Source: Aquabacterium sp.
GTDB lineage: Bacteria > Pseudomonadota > Gammaproteobacteria > Burkholderiales > Burkholderiaceae_C
Reading direction: 5' to 3'
Assembly: GCF_016195855.1 (NCBI RefSeq)
Contig: NZ_JACPYU010000003.1
Location: 248,001-312,000 of the forward strand
DNA length: 64,000 nt
Positions 1 to 8,678 of the stretch are shown here, one piece after another. Each line of letters begins with the position of its first letter. The stretch's first letter is position 1. A model generated the notes under the pieces. It made no database searches. It had not been told where the DNA came from and saw nothing but the letters and a program-made list of their open reading frames with translations. A program made the position numbers and the translations under genes.

Positions 1-1439
1 CCAATGAACTCGGCATAGCGGGGCGCCAGCGATTCCTTGATGTAGGAGATGTACTTCTGCTCGGTTTCTGCCGGGAACTGCTCGCGCTCGATCTGCTGCT
101 CCAGCACGTACATCAGGTGCACCGGGTTGGCCGCGACTTCGGCCGGGTCGAAGTTGAAGACCTTGGAGATGATCTTGAACGCAAAGCGCGTCGAGATGCC
201 GCTCATGCCCTCGTCCACACCGGCGTAATCACGGTACTCCTGGATGGACTTGGCCTTGGGGTCGGTGTCCTTGAGGTTCTCGCCGTCGTACACCTGCATC
301 TTGGAGTAGATGCTGGAGTTCTCGGGCTCTTTCAGGCGAGTGAGGATGGCGAACTGGCTCATCATCTTCAGGGTGCCAGGAGCGCAAGGCGCGGCGGCCA
401 GCGAAGAGGTGCGCACCAGCTTCTCGTAGATCTTGATTTCTTCCGAGACACGCAGGCAGTAAGGCACCTTGACGATGTAGATCCGGTCCAGGAAGGCCTC
501 GTTGTTCTTGTTGTTGCGGAAGGCCTTCCACTCGCTTTCGTTCGAGTGGGCCAGCACAACGCCGTCAAACGGGATGGCACCGAAACCTTCCGTGCCCTTG
601 AAGTTGCCTTCTTGCGTCGCGGTCAGCAGCGGGTGCAGCACCTTGATGGGCGCCTTGAACATTTCCACGAATTCCAGCAGACCCTGGTTGGCCAGGCACA
701 GGCCACCGGAGTAGCTGTAGGCGTCCGGGTCATCCTGGGCGTAGGTTTCGAGCTTGCGGATGTCGACCTTGCCCACCAGCGCGCTGATGTCCTGGTTGTT
801 TTCATCGCCAGGTTCGGTCTTGGCGATGCCCACCTGCTTGAGGATGCTGGGGTAGCGCTTGACGACCTTGAACTTGCGGATGTCACCACCGAACTCTTCC
901 AGACGCTTGACGGCCCAGGGGCTCAGGATGCGGTTGAGGTAACGGCGCGGGATGCCGTATTCCTTCTCCAGGATGGGGCCGTCTTCGGTGGGCTCGAACA
1001 AGCCCAGCGGCGATTCGTTGACCGGCGAGCCCTTGATGGCGTAGAAGGGCACTTTCTGGGCCAGCAACTTGAGGCGCTCGGCGATCGAGGACTTGCCGCC
1101 ACCGACCGGTCCCAGCAAATACAGGATCTGCTTCTTTTCTTCCAGCCCTTGCGCAGCATGGCGGAAATAGCTGACGACCTGCTCGATGGCATCTTCCATG
1201 CCATAGAACTCTTCGAAAGCCGGGTAGATCTTGATCACCTTGTTGGTGAAGATCCTCGACAGGCGCGGGTCATTGCGCGTGTCGATCATCTGCGGTTCAC
1301 CGATCGCTTCGAGCATGCGCTCTGCCGCGGTGGCGAAAGCCGACTTGTCTTTTTTGCAGATCTCGAGGTATTCCTCGAGGGTGAATTCTTCTTCGCGGGT
1401 GCGCTCGTAACGAGCTGCGAAGCTGCTGATCACGTCCAT
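1..1439 (-). CDS. prkA: PrkA-family serine protein kinase (3' end outside window)
   Basis: PrkA/YeaG-type kinase, an AAA-like ATP-binding protein linked in enterobacteria and Bacillus to stress and stationary-phase adaptation. About 479 codons are present and the frame runs off the left edge; the family is usually about 640 residues, so the C-terminal kinase-like part is missing from view. The N-terminus is the typical PrkA AAA region, with a P-loop GPVGGGKSS near residues 110-118 following the QILYLL strand. The ATG at 1439 is chosen because GGAGG lies just upstream. PrkA genes are usually followed by yeaH (DUF444) and a SpoVR gene, which would lie beyond the left edge. Identification is firm; the substrate is unknown here. 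Confidence 0.93.
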   Translation of the reverse strand, partial: MDVISSFAARYERTREEEFTLEEYLEICKKDKSAFATAAERMLEAIGEPQMIDTRNDPRLSRIFTNKVIKIYPAFEEFYGMEDAIEQVVSYFRHAAQGLEEKKQILYLLGPVGGGKSSIAERLKLLAQKVPFYAIKGSPVNESPLGLFEPTEDGPILEKEYGIPRRYLNRILSPWAVKRLEEFGGDIRKFKVVKRYPSILKQVGIAKTEPGDENNQDISALVGKVDIRKLETYAQDDPDAYSYSGGLCLANQGLLEFVEMFKAPIKVLHPLLTATQEGNFKGTEGFGAIPFDGVVLAHSNESEWKAFRNNKNNEAFLDRIYIVKVPYCLRVSEEIKIYEKLVRTSSLAAAPCAPGTLKMMSQFAILTRLKEPENSSIYSKMQVYDGENLKDTDPKAKSIQEYRDYAGVDEGMSGISTRFAFKIISKVFNFDPAEVAANPVHLMYVLEQQIEREQFPAETEQKYISYIKESLAPRYAEFI

Positions 1440-1702
1440 ACAGACCTCCGAACCATCGACTTACGCCATCGATGCCATTCGTGATCTGCGCCGTAACCAC
1501 CTGGTGAACTCGGCGCGACCACACAAGCATCGCCTTCACACCAAAGATCGAGGAAATCGCCTCACATTCAAGCCCGGATAAAACCCCGGTTCTTGTGTCT
1601 GATCAACGACTTCGTTGCTGTCTATCTTGCACCTTTTTTGAGTCCTGCGTGCAGCATGCACACAACAAGGCACGCTTTCATGAGTTTCCTGCCCTCATGA
1701 GG

Positions 1703-4288
1703 CTAGGTATTGCTGCTGGCACGGACTTCTTCCATGCTGGTTATGCCTGAGAGGACTTTCTCTATGCCGTCCTGACGCAGGGTGCGCATGCCTTGTTTGA
1801 GGGCCTGATGCAGCAGGGTTTCAGCGTTCGCCCCCGTCTGGATCAGGCGGCGGATTTCCCGGCTGACCGACAGCAGCTCATGCAGGCCTGCACGGCCTTT
1901 GTAGCCGGTCTGGTTGCACTGCGGGCAGCCCTTGCTCGTGTGTGCCATCAACACGCCATCCTTCCCCAGACGCTCCTGCCAGTCGGCCAGCAGGCTCTCG
2001 CGTGTGGGCGTTTCCTCATGCTCGGGGAACACGTAGAGGTATTCCTTGATCAGGTCGTCAAGGTAATGCACGGAGGCTGGCTCGCTGACCTTGCACGCGG
2101 TGCACAGGCGGCGCACCAGGCGCTGTGCCAGCACGACCAGCAAGGCGTCCGCGAAGTTGAACGGGTCCATGCCCATGTCCAGCAAGCGGGTGACGGTTTC
2201 CGGGGCGCTGTTGGTGTGCAGTGTCGTGAGCACCAGGTGGCCCGTCAGCGAGGCTTCCACGCCCATGTCGGCCGTTTCATGGTCACGGATTTCACCCACC
2301 ATGATCACGTCCGGATCGGCACGCAGGAAGGCGCGCAGGGCCTTGGCAAAGGTCCAATCAATTTTGGGGTTGACCTGCACCTGGCGCAGCCCCGGCTGGG
2401 TGATTTCAACCGGGTCTTCGGCCGTCCATATCTTGCGCTCGGGCACGTTGATGAAGCTGAGCGCCGAGTGCAGCGTGGTGGTCTTGCCCGAGCCCGTCGG
2501 GCCCACGCACAGGATCATGCCGTAGGGCCGCTCCAGCGCCTCTTTCAGGCGCGTGAGGTTGTAGTTGCTCAGGCCGATCTTGTCCAGCGGCATGGGGCGG
2601 GCGGAGCTGAGAATGCGCATCACCACGTCTTCCAGACCGTTGTTGGTCGGGATGGTGGCCACGCGCAGCTCCAGCCGGTACTGGGGCACGAAACGGGCGA
2701 AATTGATCTTGCCGTCCTGCGGCTTTCTGCGCTCGGAGATATCGAGGTCGCACATGATCTTGATGCGGGCGATCATGGCGCTGCGGTAATTGTGCGGCAG
2801 CTCCAGATAGGGCACCAGTGCGCCGTCCTTGCGAAAGCGGATCTTGATCTTGTCGCGGCCTGGGTAGCTCTCGACGTGGATGTCGGAGACGCCCTGGGTA
2901 TAGGCCTCGATGATCATCGTGTTGATCAGGCGCACCAGCGAGTTGTCGCTTTGCTCGATGGGCCTGTCTTCTTCCTGGTAGGTCTTGTTGTCCAGGCCCT
3001 CTTTCTCCAGGTCCTCGACCAGCTTGCCTGAGTCGACGGACTCCATCTCCAGCTCGGCCGGATCGGTGAAGGCGGCGAACATCACGGAGGTGACATCGGC
3101 ACCCAGCTTGGCGTAGGCATCCCGGATGGACCATTCCAGCTGGCTCTGGTTGGCCAGCACCGGCACAATCTTGCACTGGGTGACGAACTCCAGCTCGGAC
3201 AGCACCGAGCGCTTGCTGGGGTCTTCCACGGCCACGATCAGGGTGGTGTCGCGCAGCAGCAGGGGTGCCACCAGCAGCTTGGCGGCCACGCTGAAAGGCA
3301 CCTTGTTGAGCGCGTCAGGATCAGCCGGGAAGCGGTCCAGGTCCACCAGCGGGTAACCCATCTTGCGGGCCAGGGCGCTGAGCAGATCCTGCCGGGACAC
3401 CATGCCCAAGCGCACCAGCAACTCGCCCAGCGGCACGGTGCGGTCTGTCTGTTGCTGCTTGAGCGCGTCTTGCAACTGGTCGTCGGTGATCAGGCCCAGG
3501 GCGATCAGCGCCTCGCCGATGCGCACCATGGGCATCTGGCTTTGGCGCTCGATGGCGGCGATCAGCTGGTCTGGCGAGACCACTTTCTGCGTCAGCAGGA
3601 TGTCGCCCAGCTTCTGGTTGCGCAGGGTTTGCTGCACCTCGACCGCCTGCTCCACTTCTTCGGCACTGACAACCTGGGAGTCGATCAGCGCCTGACCGAT
3701 CAGCGGGCCGATCTCGACGCCAGCGATGACCTCGGTCGGCACGAACAGGCGGTGAACGGATCCCCGCTCGTCCACGGGCGGAAACAGGAAGAGGCCAAAT
3801 TCATTTTCGACATGGCCGATGGTGTCGCCTTCGAGCGTACCGCCTGCCACCAGGTGGACGCGGTAGTCGGTCACCGGGCGCTCGGCCAGAACGCCGTATT
3901 CATGCTGGCTCAAGCCCGCATCGGCCAGCTTGGGCTCGATCGGGCGTGTCAGCAAAATGGTGCGGAACTGGCTGAACCGCAGCGGCATGGTGGTGCGTGC
4001 CGGGGGCACCTGGATGTGCGCCACATGCTCGGTGGGCACGAAGAAGTTCAGCCGCCCCTGCATCACGCGGCCATTGAGCCCCACGATCTGGCACGGCTCG
4101 GACTCCTGCTGCACGCCCGCGACCGGATAGGTGGCAAAAGGCGGTGTCGGCCAGCGGAAGGTTCCGTTGTCCGGGCCGTCGTTCGTGGTGTCGGCAAACC
4201 CCGCGTTCTGAAAGTCGACGCCCTGCTCTCTCGGGGGAGCCGGCGGGCCTACTTCGATGCGGAAGATGCGCTCAGGGTTATCAGACAT
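1703..4288 (-). CDS. GspE/PilB-type secretion ATPase with extended N-terminus
   Basis: Hexameric ATPase of the type II secretion / type IV pilus family (861 aa), expected on the cytoplasmic face of the inner membrane. Visible parts: a novel N-terminal region (1-195) with FVPTE at 83-87 and again at 182-186; repeated MshEN-like helices of the form LG(D/E)(I/L)L near 200-320; the ATPase core with Walker A GPTGSGKTTT (596-605), Walker B near PDVIMVGEIRD (659-669) and the HTN motif; and a four-cysteine zinc site C729, C732, C788, C791. The ATG at 4288 is preferred because AAGGA precedes it; an in-frame ATG at 4339 adds 17 residues but has no ribosome site. No other secretion or pilus gene is nearby, so the partner machine cannot be assigned. 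Confidence 0.9.
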   Translation of the reverse strand: MSDNPERIFRIEVGPPAPPREQGVDFQNAGFADTTNDGPDNGTFRWPTPPFATYPVAGVQQESEPCQIVGLNGRVMQGRLNFFVPTEHVAHIQVPPARTTMPLRFSQFRTILLTRPIEPKLADAGLSQHEYGVLAERPVTDYRVHLVAGGTLEGDTIGHVENEFGLFLFPPVDERGSVHRLFVPTEVIAGVEIGPLIGQALIDSQVVSAEEVEQAVEVQQTLRNQKLGDILLTQKVVSPDQLIAAIERQSQMPMVRIGEALIALGLITDDQLQDALKQQQTDRTVPLGELLVRLGMVSRQDLLSALARKMGYPLVDLDRFPADPDALNKVPFSVAAKLLVAPLLLRDTTLIVAVEDPSKRSVLSELEFVTQCKIVPVLANQSQLEWSIRDAYAKLGADVTSVMFAAFTDPAELEMESVDSGKLVEDLEKEGLDNKTYQEEDRPIEQSDNSLVRLINTMIIEAYTQGVSDIHVESYPGRDKIKIRFRKDGALVPYLELPHNYRSAMIARIKIMCDLDISERRKPQDGKINFARFVPQYRLELRVATIPTNNGLEDVVMRILSSARPMPLDKIGLSNYNLTRLKEALERPYGMILCVGPTGSGKTTTLHSALSFINVPERKIWTAEDPVEITQPGLRQVQVNPKIDWTFAKALRAFLRADPDVIMVGEIRDHETADMGVEASLTGHLVLTTLHTNSAPETVTRLLDMGMDPFNFADALLVVLAQRLVRRLCTACKVSEPASVHYLDDLIKEYLYVFPEHEETPTRESLLADWQERLGKDGVLMAHTSKGCPQCNQTGYKGRAGLHELLSVSREIRRLIQTGANAETLLHQALKQGMRTLRQDGIEKVLSGITSMEEVRASSNT

Positions 4289-4511
4289 GTCGATCCTTGC
4301 ATCCAGGATGCGACACTGACACCCCGGGCTGATTGCCATGCTATGAAACTGCCCGCATCATGATCGGGCCATAAAGCGCCAAAAAACGCGCATTTGCAGC
4401 CTCGGATGCCGCGAGCATGGTCCAGTGAAAGATTACGACGGCTCGCACGACCAATACGATGACGCTTGAGCAAGGCGTGCGTTTTTCAACCGAATCTGCA
4501 AGGAAATGATC

Positions 4512-4811
4512 ATGAACCAACGTCAACTGCTGTCTTCTGCCCTCGCCTCCCTCCTGGCCGTGGGCAGCGTGTCCATGGCTCAGGCACACGAGGAAGCCGC
4601 CCCAAAAGACAAGGAAAAGTGTTTCGGCATCGTCAAGGCCGGCCAGAACAGCTGCGCCAACCTGTCGGGCACCCACTCGTGCGCGGGCGAGGCCAAGACC
4701 GACAACTCGCCCGTGGATTGGAAGCTGGTGGCCAAAGGCACCTGCGCCAAGCTGGGCGGGCTGACCATCGAGCAGGCCAAGGCGGCGCTGGCCAAGGCCG
4801 GCGGCAAGTGA
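4512..4811 (+). CDS. bufA1: Bufferin precursor peptide (DUF2282, BufA1-like)
   Basis: Small 99-aa secreted protein of the DUF2282 family, recently recognised as the precursor of bufferins, ribosomally made peptides modified at cysteines so that they bind copper. It has a signal peptide (residues 1-25, cleavage after AQA) and four cysteines at 37, 48, 57 and 78, in the family pattern KCFGIVKAGQNSC, HSCAGEA and KGTC. The second of two ATGs (4512) is chosen because AGGAA lies 6 bases upstream; the first (4506) directly abuts that site. It is followed after 14 bases by the DUF692 modification enzyme and then its DUF2063 partner, the standard bufferin order. The copper role is family knowledge, not shown here. 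No sigma-70 promoter was recognised upstream. Confidence 0.9.
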   Translation: MNQRQLLSSALASLLAVGSVSMAQAHEEAAPKDKEKCFGIVKAGQNSCANLSGTHSCAGEAKTDNSPVDWKLVAKGTCAKLGGLTIEQAKAALAKAGGK

Positions 4812-4825
4812 GGGCCTGACACCCG

Positions 4826-5773
4826 ATGAGCACGACATGGTCCCTGGTGGGCATTGGCCTGCGCCAGCCACACGCGCAGGACTTGTTGCGGTTGCGCCCG
4901 CCTGAGCTGGGTTTTCTGGAGGTGCATTCAGAGAACTTCTTCGCCGATGGCGGTCCTGCCCTTGACGTGCTGGACCAGATGCGGGCGCTCTACCCCATCA
5001 GCCTGCACGGGGTGGGCTTGTCGCTGGGCTCGGCCTCGGGCGTGGACGCCGCGCACCTGGACCGGCTGGCCCGCCTGGCGGCGCGCATCAACCCCGTGCG
5101 GGTGTCGGACCACGCCAGTTTTGCGCGCGTGGCCTCCGCCGGGCCGGATCAGGCTGGCGCCGTGCATGCCAGCGACCTGCTGCCCCTGGCCTTCACGCCG
5201 GCTTCGCAGGATGTGCTGGTGGCCAATATCCAGCAGGTCCAGGACCGGCTCAAGCGCCCCATCCTGATCGAGAACCTGTCGGCCTACATGGCCTACCAGG
5301 ACGACGAGATCGCGGAGGTGGACTTCCTGATCCAGACCTGCCGCCGTGCAGGTTGCCAATTGCTGCTGGACCTGAACAACCTGGTCGTCAATGGCCTGAA
5401 CCGGGCGCGGCGTGCCACCTGGCAACACACCCCGGGTGTCGAGCCGGATCGGGCGCAGGCGCTGACCAAGGCACGGGCCGAAGCGCTGGATTTTGTCTGG
5501 TCGATCCCCGCCGGCATGGTGGGCGAGATCCACCTGGCGGGCTTTCGCTGGGCGGCGCCCGATCGCTTGATCATCGACGACCACAGCCAGCGCATCCACC
5601 CGACGGTGTGGGATGTGTACGCCCAGACGCTGGCTCACCTGGACGAGGTGCCCACCTTGATCGAATGGGACGTGGACCTGCCCCCGCTGGCCGTGTTGCT
5701 GGACGAAGCCAGGCTGGCGGCGCAGGCACTGGCCCAGCACCGCGGGGAAGCCGAACATGAGTCAATCGACTGA
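4826..5773 (+). CDS. bufB: DUF692 multinuclear iron oxygenase, bufferin maturase
   Basis: DUF692/MNIO family TIM-barrel enzyme (315 aa). Family members use a multi-iron centre to oxidise cysteines of a precursor peptide, in bufferins to thiooxazole-type rings. Conserved pieces are visible in order: LEVHSENFF (about 31-39), LHGVGLSLG, VSDHASF, LIENLSAY, LLLDLNNLVVN, EIHLAGF, DDHSQRIH and LIEWDVDLP, which carry the His, Glu, Asp and Asn metal ligands. It lies 14 bases after bufA1 and overlaps bufC by 17 bases, indicating translational coupling. The length is normal for the family. The substrate is inferred from position to be the upstream peptide; the exact modification cannot be read from the sequence. 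Confidence 0.92.
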   Translation: MSTTWSLVGIGLRQPHAQDLLRLRPPELGFLEVHSENFFADGGPALDVLDQMRALYPISLHGVGLSLGSASGVDAAHLDRLARLAARINPVRVSDHASFARVASAGPDQAGAVHASDLLPLAFTPASQDVLVANIQQVQDRLKRPILIENLSAYMAYQDDEIAEVDFLIQTCRRAGCQLLLDLNNLVVNGLNRARRATWQHTPGVEPDRAQALTKARAEALDFVWSIPAGMVGEIHLAGFRWAAPDRLIIDDHSQRIHPTVWDVYAQTLAHLDEVPTLIEWDVDLPPLAVLLDEARLAAQALAQHRGEAEHESID

Positions 5774-6581
5774 ATTGGCACGCCAGCAAGCGGTGCTGGC
5801 CGCTTGCCGCACGCCCCATGACGCAGCCGCGCCCTGGGATGAATCACAAGCCTGCTGGCCCGCCCTCGTGGCGGCGCACCTGCAAACCGATGCGGCCGGC
5901 TTGCGCGCTTACCAGCTCAATGCGCAGGCCACCGCGCAACGCGTGATCGCCGGGCACTTCCCGACGCTGCAGGCCATGTTGGGCGAAGACGCGCTCAAGG
6001 CGCTGGCGCTCATCCTGTGGCAGGAAGCGCCACCCAGCTGCGGCGACCTGGGCGAATGGGGGGCTGCCCTGCCCGACTTGATCGGCCGCCACGCAGATCT
6101 GCAGGCCTGGCCCTGGCTGGCCGATTGCGCCCGGCTGGACTGGGCACGCCACCAGTGTGAGCGCGCAGCGGACGTGAGCCTGGACACCCCAAGCCTGAAC
6201 CTGCTGGCCGAAGCCGAGCCTGAACAGCTGCACATGGCACTCCAACCCTGCGTGCAGCTGGTCACCTCCGACTGGCCTGTATTGGCGCTGTGGGAGGCGC
6301 ATCAAGGCCCCGCCGAGGCCCACGAAGAAGCCGCCCGGCTTGCGCTGCAGACCGGCTCGACCGGGGACGTGGTGATCTGGCGCAACCCCTGGGTGTTGCA
6401 GATGGCGCCTGTGGCCCTTGCGGACGCCTGGTGGATGAAGGCGGTCATTGAACAGCGCGATCAGCCCCTGAGTAGCCTGCTGGACCACGCGCCAACGGGC
6501 TTCGATTTCAGCGCCTGGCTGAACCAGGCTGTTGCGCAAGGCTGGTTGTGGCGGCTGAGCACCACGGCGGACCAGGCCTGA
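5757..6581 (+). CDS. bufC: DUF2063 putative DNA-binding-domain protein, bufferin partner
   Basis: DUF2063 family protein (274 aa), the usual partner of a DUF692 enzyme. In studied systems it acts as a peptide-recruiting factor for the MNIO, despite the older DNA-binding label of its domain. The N-terminal domain includes AYQLNAQATAQRVIAGHFPTL (given here over residues about 42-62 in two parts: AYQLNAQATAQRVI and AGHFPTLQAML). The C-terminal half is less conserved. The ATG at 5757 lies inside the end of bufB and has a purine-rich GGGGAAG upstream. It ends 21 bases before the convergent tolA. No DoxX-type bufD follows, although many bufferin operons have one. Confidence 0.85.
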   Translation: MSQSTELARQQAVLAACRTPHDAAAPWDESQACWPALVAAHLQTDAAGLRAYQLNAQATAQRVIAGHFPTLQAMLGEDALKALALILWQEAPPSCGDLGEWGAALPDLIGRHADLQAWPWLADCARLDWARHQCERAADVSLDTPSLNLLAEAEPEQLHMALQPCVQLVTSDWPVLALWEAHQGPAEAHEEAARLALQTGSTGDVVIWRNPWVLQMAPVALADAWWMKAVIEQRDQPLSSLLDHAPTGFDFSAWLNQAVAQGWLWRLSTTADQA

Positions 6582-6602
6582 CCCGCTCGGGTCCCAGCCG
6601 GA

Positions 6603-7505
6603 TCAGAAGTCCTTCGGGCGGAACTCCAGCTGCATCACGGGCGGCACGCGCCCACTTTCATCAGCCGGCAGCACCTCGGTGCGATCCAGCGCGCGCATCA
6701 CGGCCTCGTCCCACGACGCCAGCCCGGAGCGCTCGATGAACTTGGTCGACAGGATGCGACCATCCGGGCCGCAACGCACCTCGACCACGGCCAGAGGGTT
6801 GCCGCTGACGTTGTCCGTGAACACGATATTGGGCTTGATGCGCGCCTTGATGCGGCCGCCGTAAGCCGCGCTCGGGCCAGCCGAGCGGCTCGGTGTGCCC
6901 AACGAGCCCAGCTCGGACATCATGTCCTGGATCTTGGCCTTGCGAATGGCTTCGCGCTCGGCCGCTGCCTTGGCACTGCTGTCGGTGCTGGTGGCCTTGG
7001 ACGTGACGGGCTTGGGCTCAGGCTTGGCTTCTGGCTTGACCTCGACAGGCTTCTTGGGCGGCGTCTTCTCAGGTTTCTTGACCGGCTTGGGTGGCTCGGT
7101 CTCGAACACCTCGACCGGCTCGCGGTGCTTGCGCTTCTTGGGCTCTTTCTTGGGCGGGGTGCGCGACACCACCACATCCGGGATCGGCTGCGGTGGCGGA
7201 GGCTCGGGCTCGGCCGCCTTCACGGGCTCGGGCTGGGTTTCAGGCGGTTTTTCAACCGGCTGCTCGACCACGGGTGGTGGTGGCGGCACGACCACGGCTT
7301 CGGGCACCGCCGCGCGCGGGATGTCCGACCAGACCTCGGCCTCAACCGGCTCCGGGTTGCTCATCTTCCAGTGCACACCAAAGGCCAGCGCGGCCACCAG
7401 GATCAGGTGCACGCCAAAGGCCATGGCCACGCCCGAGGTCCAGCCATCCGACGTGCGCGGGCGCAGATCGGGGCCGGCTCCAGGGTGGACGACGTCGGCG
7501 TTCAA
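6603..7505 (-). CDS. tolA: Cell envelope integrity protein TolA
   Basis: TolA (300 aa) links inner and outer membranes in the Tol-Pal machine, drawing on the proton motive force through TolQR. It has one transmembrane helix (about 27-46, VAMAFGVHLILVAALAFG), a long Pro/Glu/Lys-rich periplasmic arm (about 55-175), a short helical stretch rich in Ala, Arg and Lys, and a TonB/TolA C-terminal domain (about 215-300) with VVEVRCGPDGRI and the ending LEFRPKDF. The start is a TTG at 7505 with a GGGGG run 8 bases upstream, 4 bases after tolR; no ATG occurs before the membrane helix. The gene ends facing bufC, so tolB and pal are not the next genes, unlike most proteobacteria. Confidence 0.93.
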   Translation of the reverse strand: MNADVVHPGAGPDLRPRTSDGWTSGVAMAFGVHLILVAALAFGVHWKMSNPEPVEAEVWSDIPRAAVPEAVVVPPPPPVVEQPVEKPPETQPEPVKAAEPEPPPPQPIPDVVVSRTPPKKEPKKRKHREPVEVFETEPPKPVKKPEKTPPKKPVEVKPEAKPEPKPVTSKATSTDSSAKAAAEREAIRKAKIQDMMSELGSLGTPSRSAGPSAAYGGRIKARIKPNIVFTDNVSGNPLAVVEVRCGPDGRILSTKFIERSGLASWDEAVMRALDRTEVLPADESGRVPPVMQLEFRPKDF

Positions 7506-7509
7506 GGCT

Positions 7510-7953
7510 TCAGCCCCCTGTGGTGCGCACCGACAGGCCCACGCGGGCCACGCCGGCTTTTTGCAGCACGTCCATCACACGCACCACGGACTCGTAGCGC
7601 ACGTCCTTGCGCGCGCTGATGATCACGGGCACGGCACTGGGCCCACCGGCCGCTTCTTCCTGCAGGGGCTTGATGCGCGCAGCCAGCTCGCTCACGTCCA
7701 GGGTGTCGACGTCCTTGCGGTCAATGCGCAGGCGCACGCGGTCGGCGTCTTCCAGCACCACCTCGATCACCTTCTCGGGTGCCTTGCGGGCCTTGCCGAT
7801 GCTGGGCAGGTCCACCACCCCGGTGGGCAGCAGCGGCGCACTCACCATGAAGATGATCAGCAGCACCAGCATCACGTCGATGAACGGGACCATGTTGATC
7901 TCGTTGCGGGTGCGCCTGGCGCGGCGCCCGCCTCGGGCATTGAGCTCGGCCAC
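7510..7953 (-). CDS. tolR: Tol-Pal proton-channel subunit TolR (ExbD family)
   Basis: TolR (147 aa) forms the proton channel with TolQ that energises TolA. It has one N-terminal transmembrane helix with the family motif NMVPFIDVMLVLLIIFMV (about 20-37), whose Asp is the proton-carrying residue, followed by a periplasmic dimer domain ending VARVGLSVRTTGG. The start codon is GTG at 7953, two bases from the tolQ stop; the upstream stretch is within tolQ. It is the middle gene of tolQ-tolR-tolA and so probably translated by coupling. A second ExbD-type gene lies at 36020-36460; this copy is assigned to Tol by its neighbours ybgC, tolQ and tolA. Confidence 0.95.
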   Translation of the reverse strand: MAELNARGGRRARRTRNEINMVPFIDVMLVLLIIFMVSAPLLPTGVVDLPSIGKARKAPEKVIEVVLEDADRVRLRIDRKDVDTLDVSELAARIKPLQEEAAGGPSAVPVIISARKDVRYESVVRVMDVLQKAGVARVGLSVRTTGG

Positions 7954-7955
7954 GG

Positions 7956-8672
7956 TCAGCGCCCCTGTGGCGCGCTGCGGCCCGCGTCAGCCGGATTGGC
8001 CGGTGCGGCGTTGCGCGCCAGGATGTTGGAGAACTCCTCCATGAAGGACTCCATCTGGATGGCGATGCGGTCGATGTCGCGCGCCAGGCGGTTGTAGGCC
8101 AGCACGGCGGGAATGGCCGCAAACAGGCCGATGGCCGTGGCCACCAGCGCTTCGGCGATGCCAGGCGCCACCGTGGCCAACGTGACCTGCTGCATGTTGG
8201 ACAGGCCCGTGAAGGCGTGCATGATCCCCCACACGGTGCCAAACAGGCCGATGTAGGGCGAGACGGAGCCGACCGAACCCAGGAAATCCAGGCGTGCCTC
8301 GATGACGTCCATCTCGCGGTGGAAGCTGGCCCGCATGGCGCGGCGTGCGCCGTCCAACAAGGTGGGGACATCGGCGACGCGGCGCTCACGCAGCTTCATG
8401 AACTCGCGCATGCCGGCGGCGAAGATGCGCTCTTGCGGCGAAGGGGGGCCCTCGCCGCGTTGTGCGTCCTGGTAAAGCTCCTGCAAGGTGCGCCCGGCCC
8501 AGAATTCGCGGTCGAACTCGTCGTTGTCGGTGCGCACGCGCTTGAGCCCGATCAGCTTGCTGAAAATGACGCTCCAGCTGGCCAGCGACACCACCAGCAA
8601 CAGGGCCAGCACGATCTGCACCACCGCGCTGGCGTGCAGCACCAAGGCGATGATGGACAAGTCTTGGTTCAT
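7956..8672 (-). CDS. tolQ: Tol-Pal proton-channel subunit TolQ
   Basis: TolQ (238 aa) is the MotA/TolQ/ExbB-type inner-membrane subunit that surrounds TolR helices. Three transmembrane segments are visible: about 13-35 (VLHASAVVQIVLALLLVVSL), then after a long cytoplasmic loop two helices around GSVSPYIGLFGTVWGIMHAF and EALVATAIGLFAAIPAVLAY. The conserved Thr and Gly residues of the last two helices are present. The ATG at 8672 has GGAGG nine bases upstream. It follows ybgC by six bases, giving the order ybgC-tolQ-tolR-tolA known from many gamma- and betaproteobacteria, and is clearly part of the same transcript. Confidence 0.96.
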   Translation of the reverse strand: MNQDLSIIALVLHASAVVQIVLALLLVVSLASWSVIFSKLIGLKRVRTDNDEFDREFWAGRTLQELYQDAQRGEGPPSPQERIFAAGMREFMKLRERRVADVPTLLDGARRAMRASFHREMDVIEARLDFLGSVGSVSPYIGLFGTVWGIMHAFTGLSNMQQVTLATVAPGIAEALVATAIGLFAAIPAVLAYNRLARDIDRIAIQMESFMEEFSNILARNAAPANPADAGRSAPQGR

Positions 8673-8678
8673 GGAAAG

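Noticed and set aside
117..1484. A 455-codon plus-strand frame opposite prkA
   Set aside because: Antisense by-product; prkA on the other strand has full family motifs.
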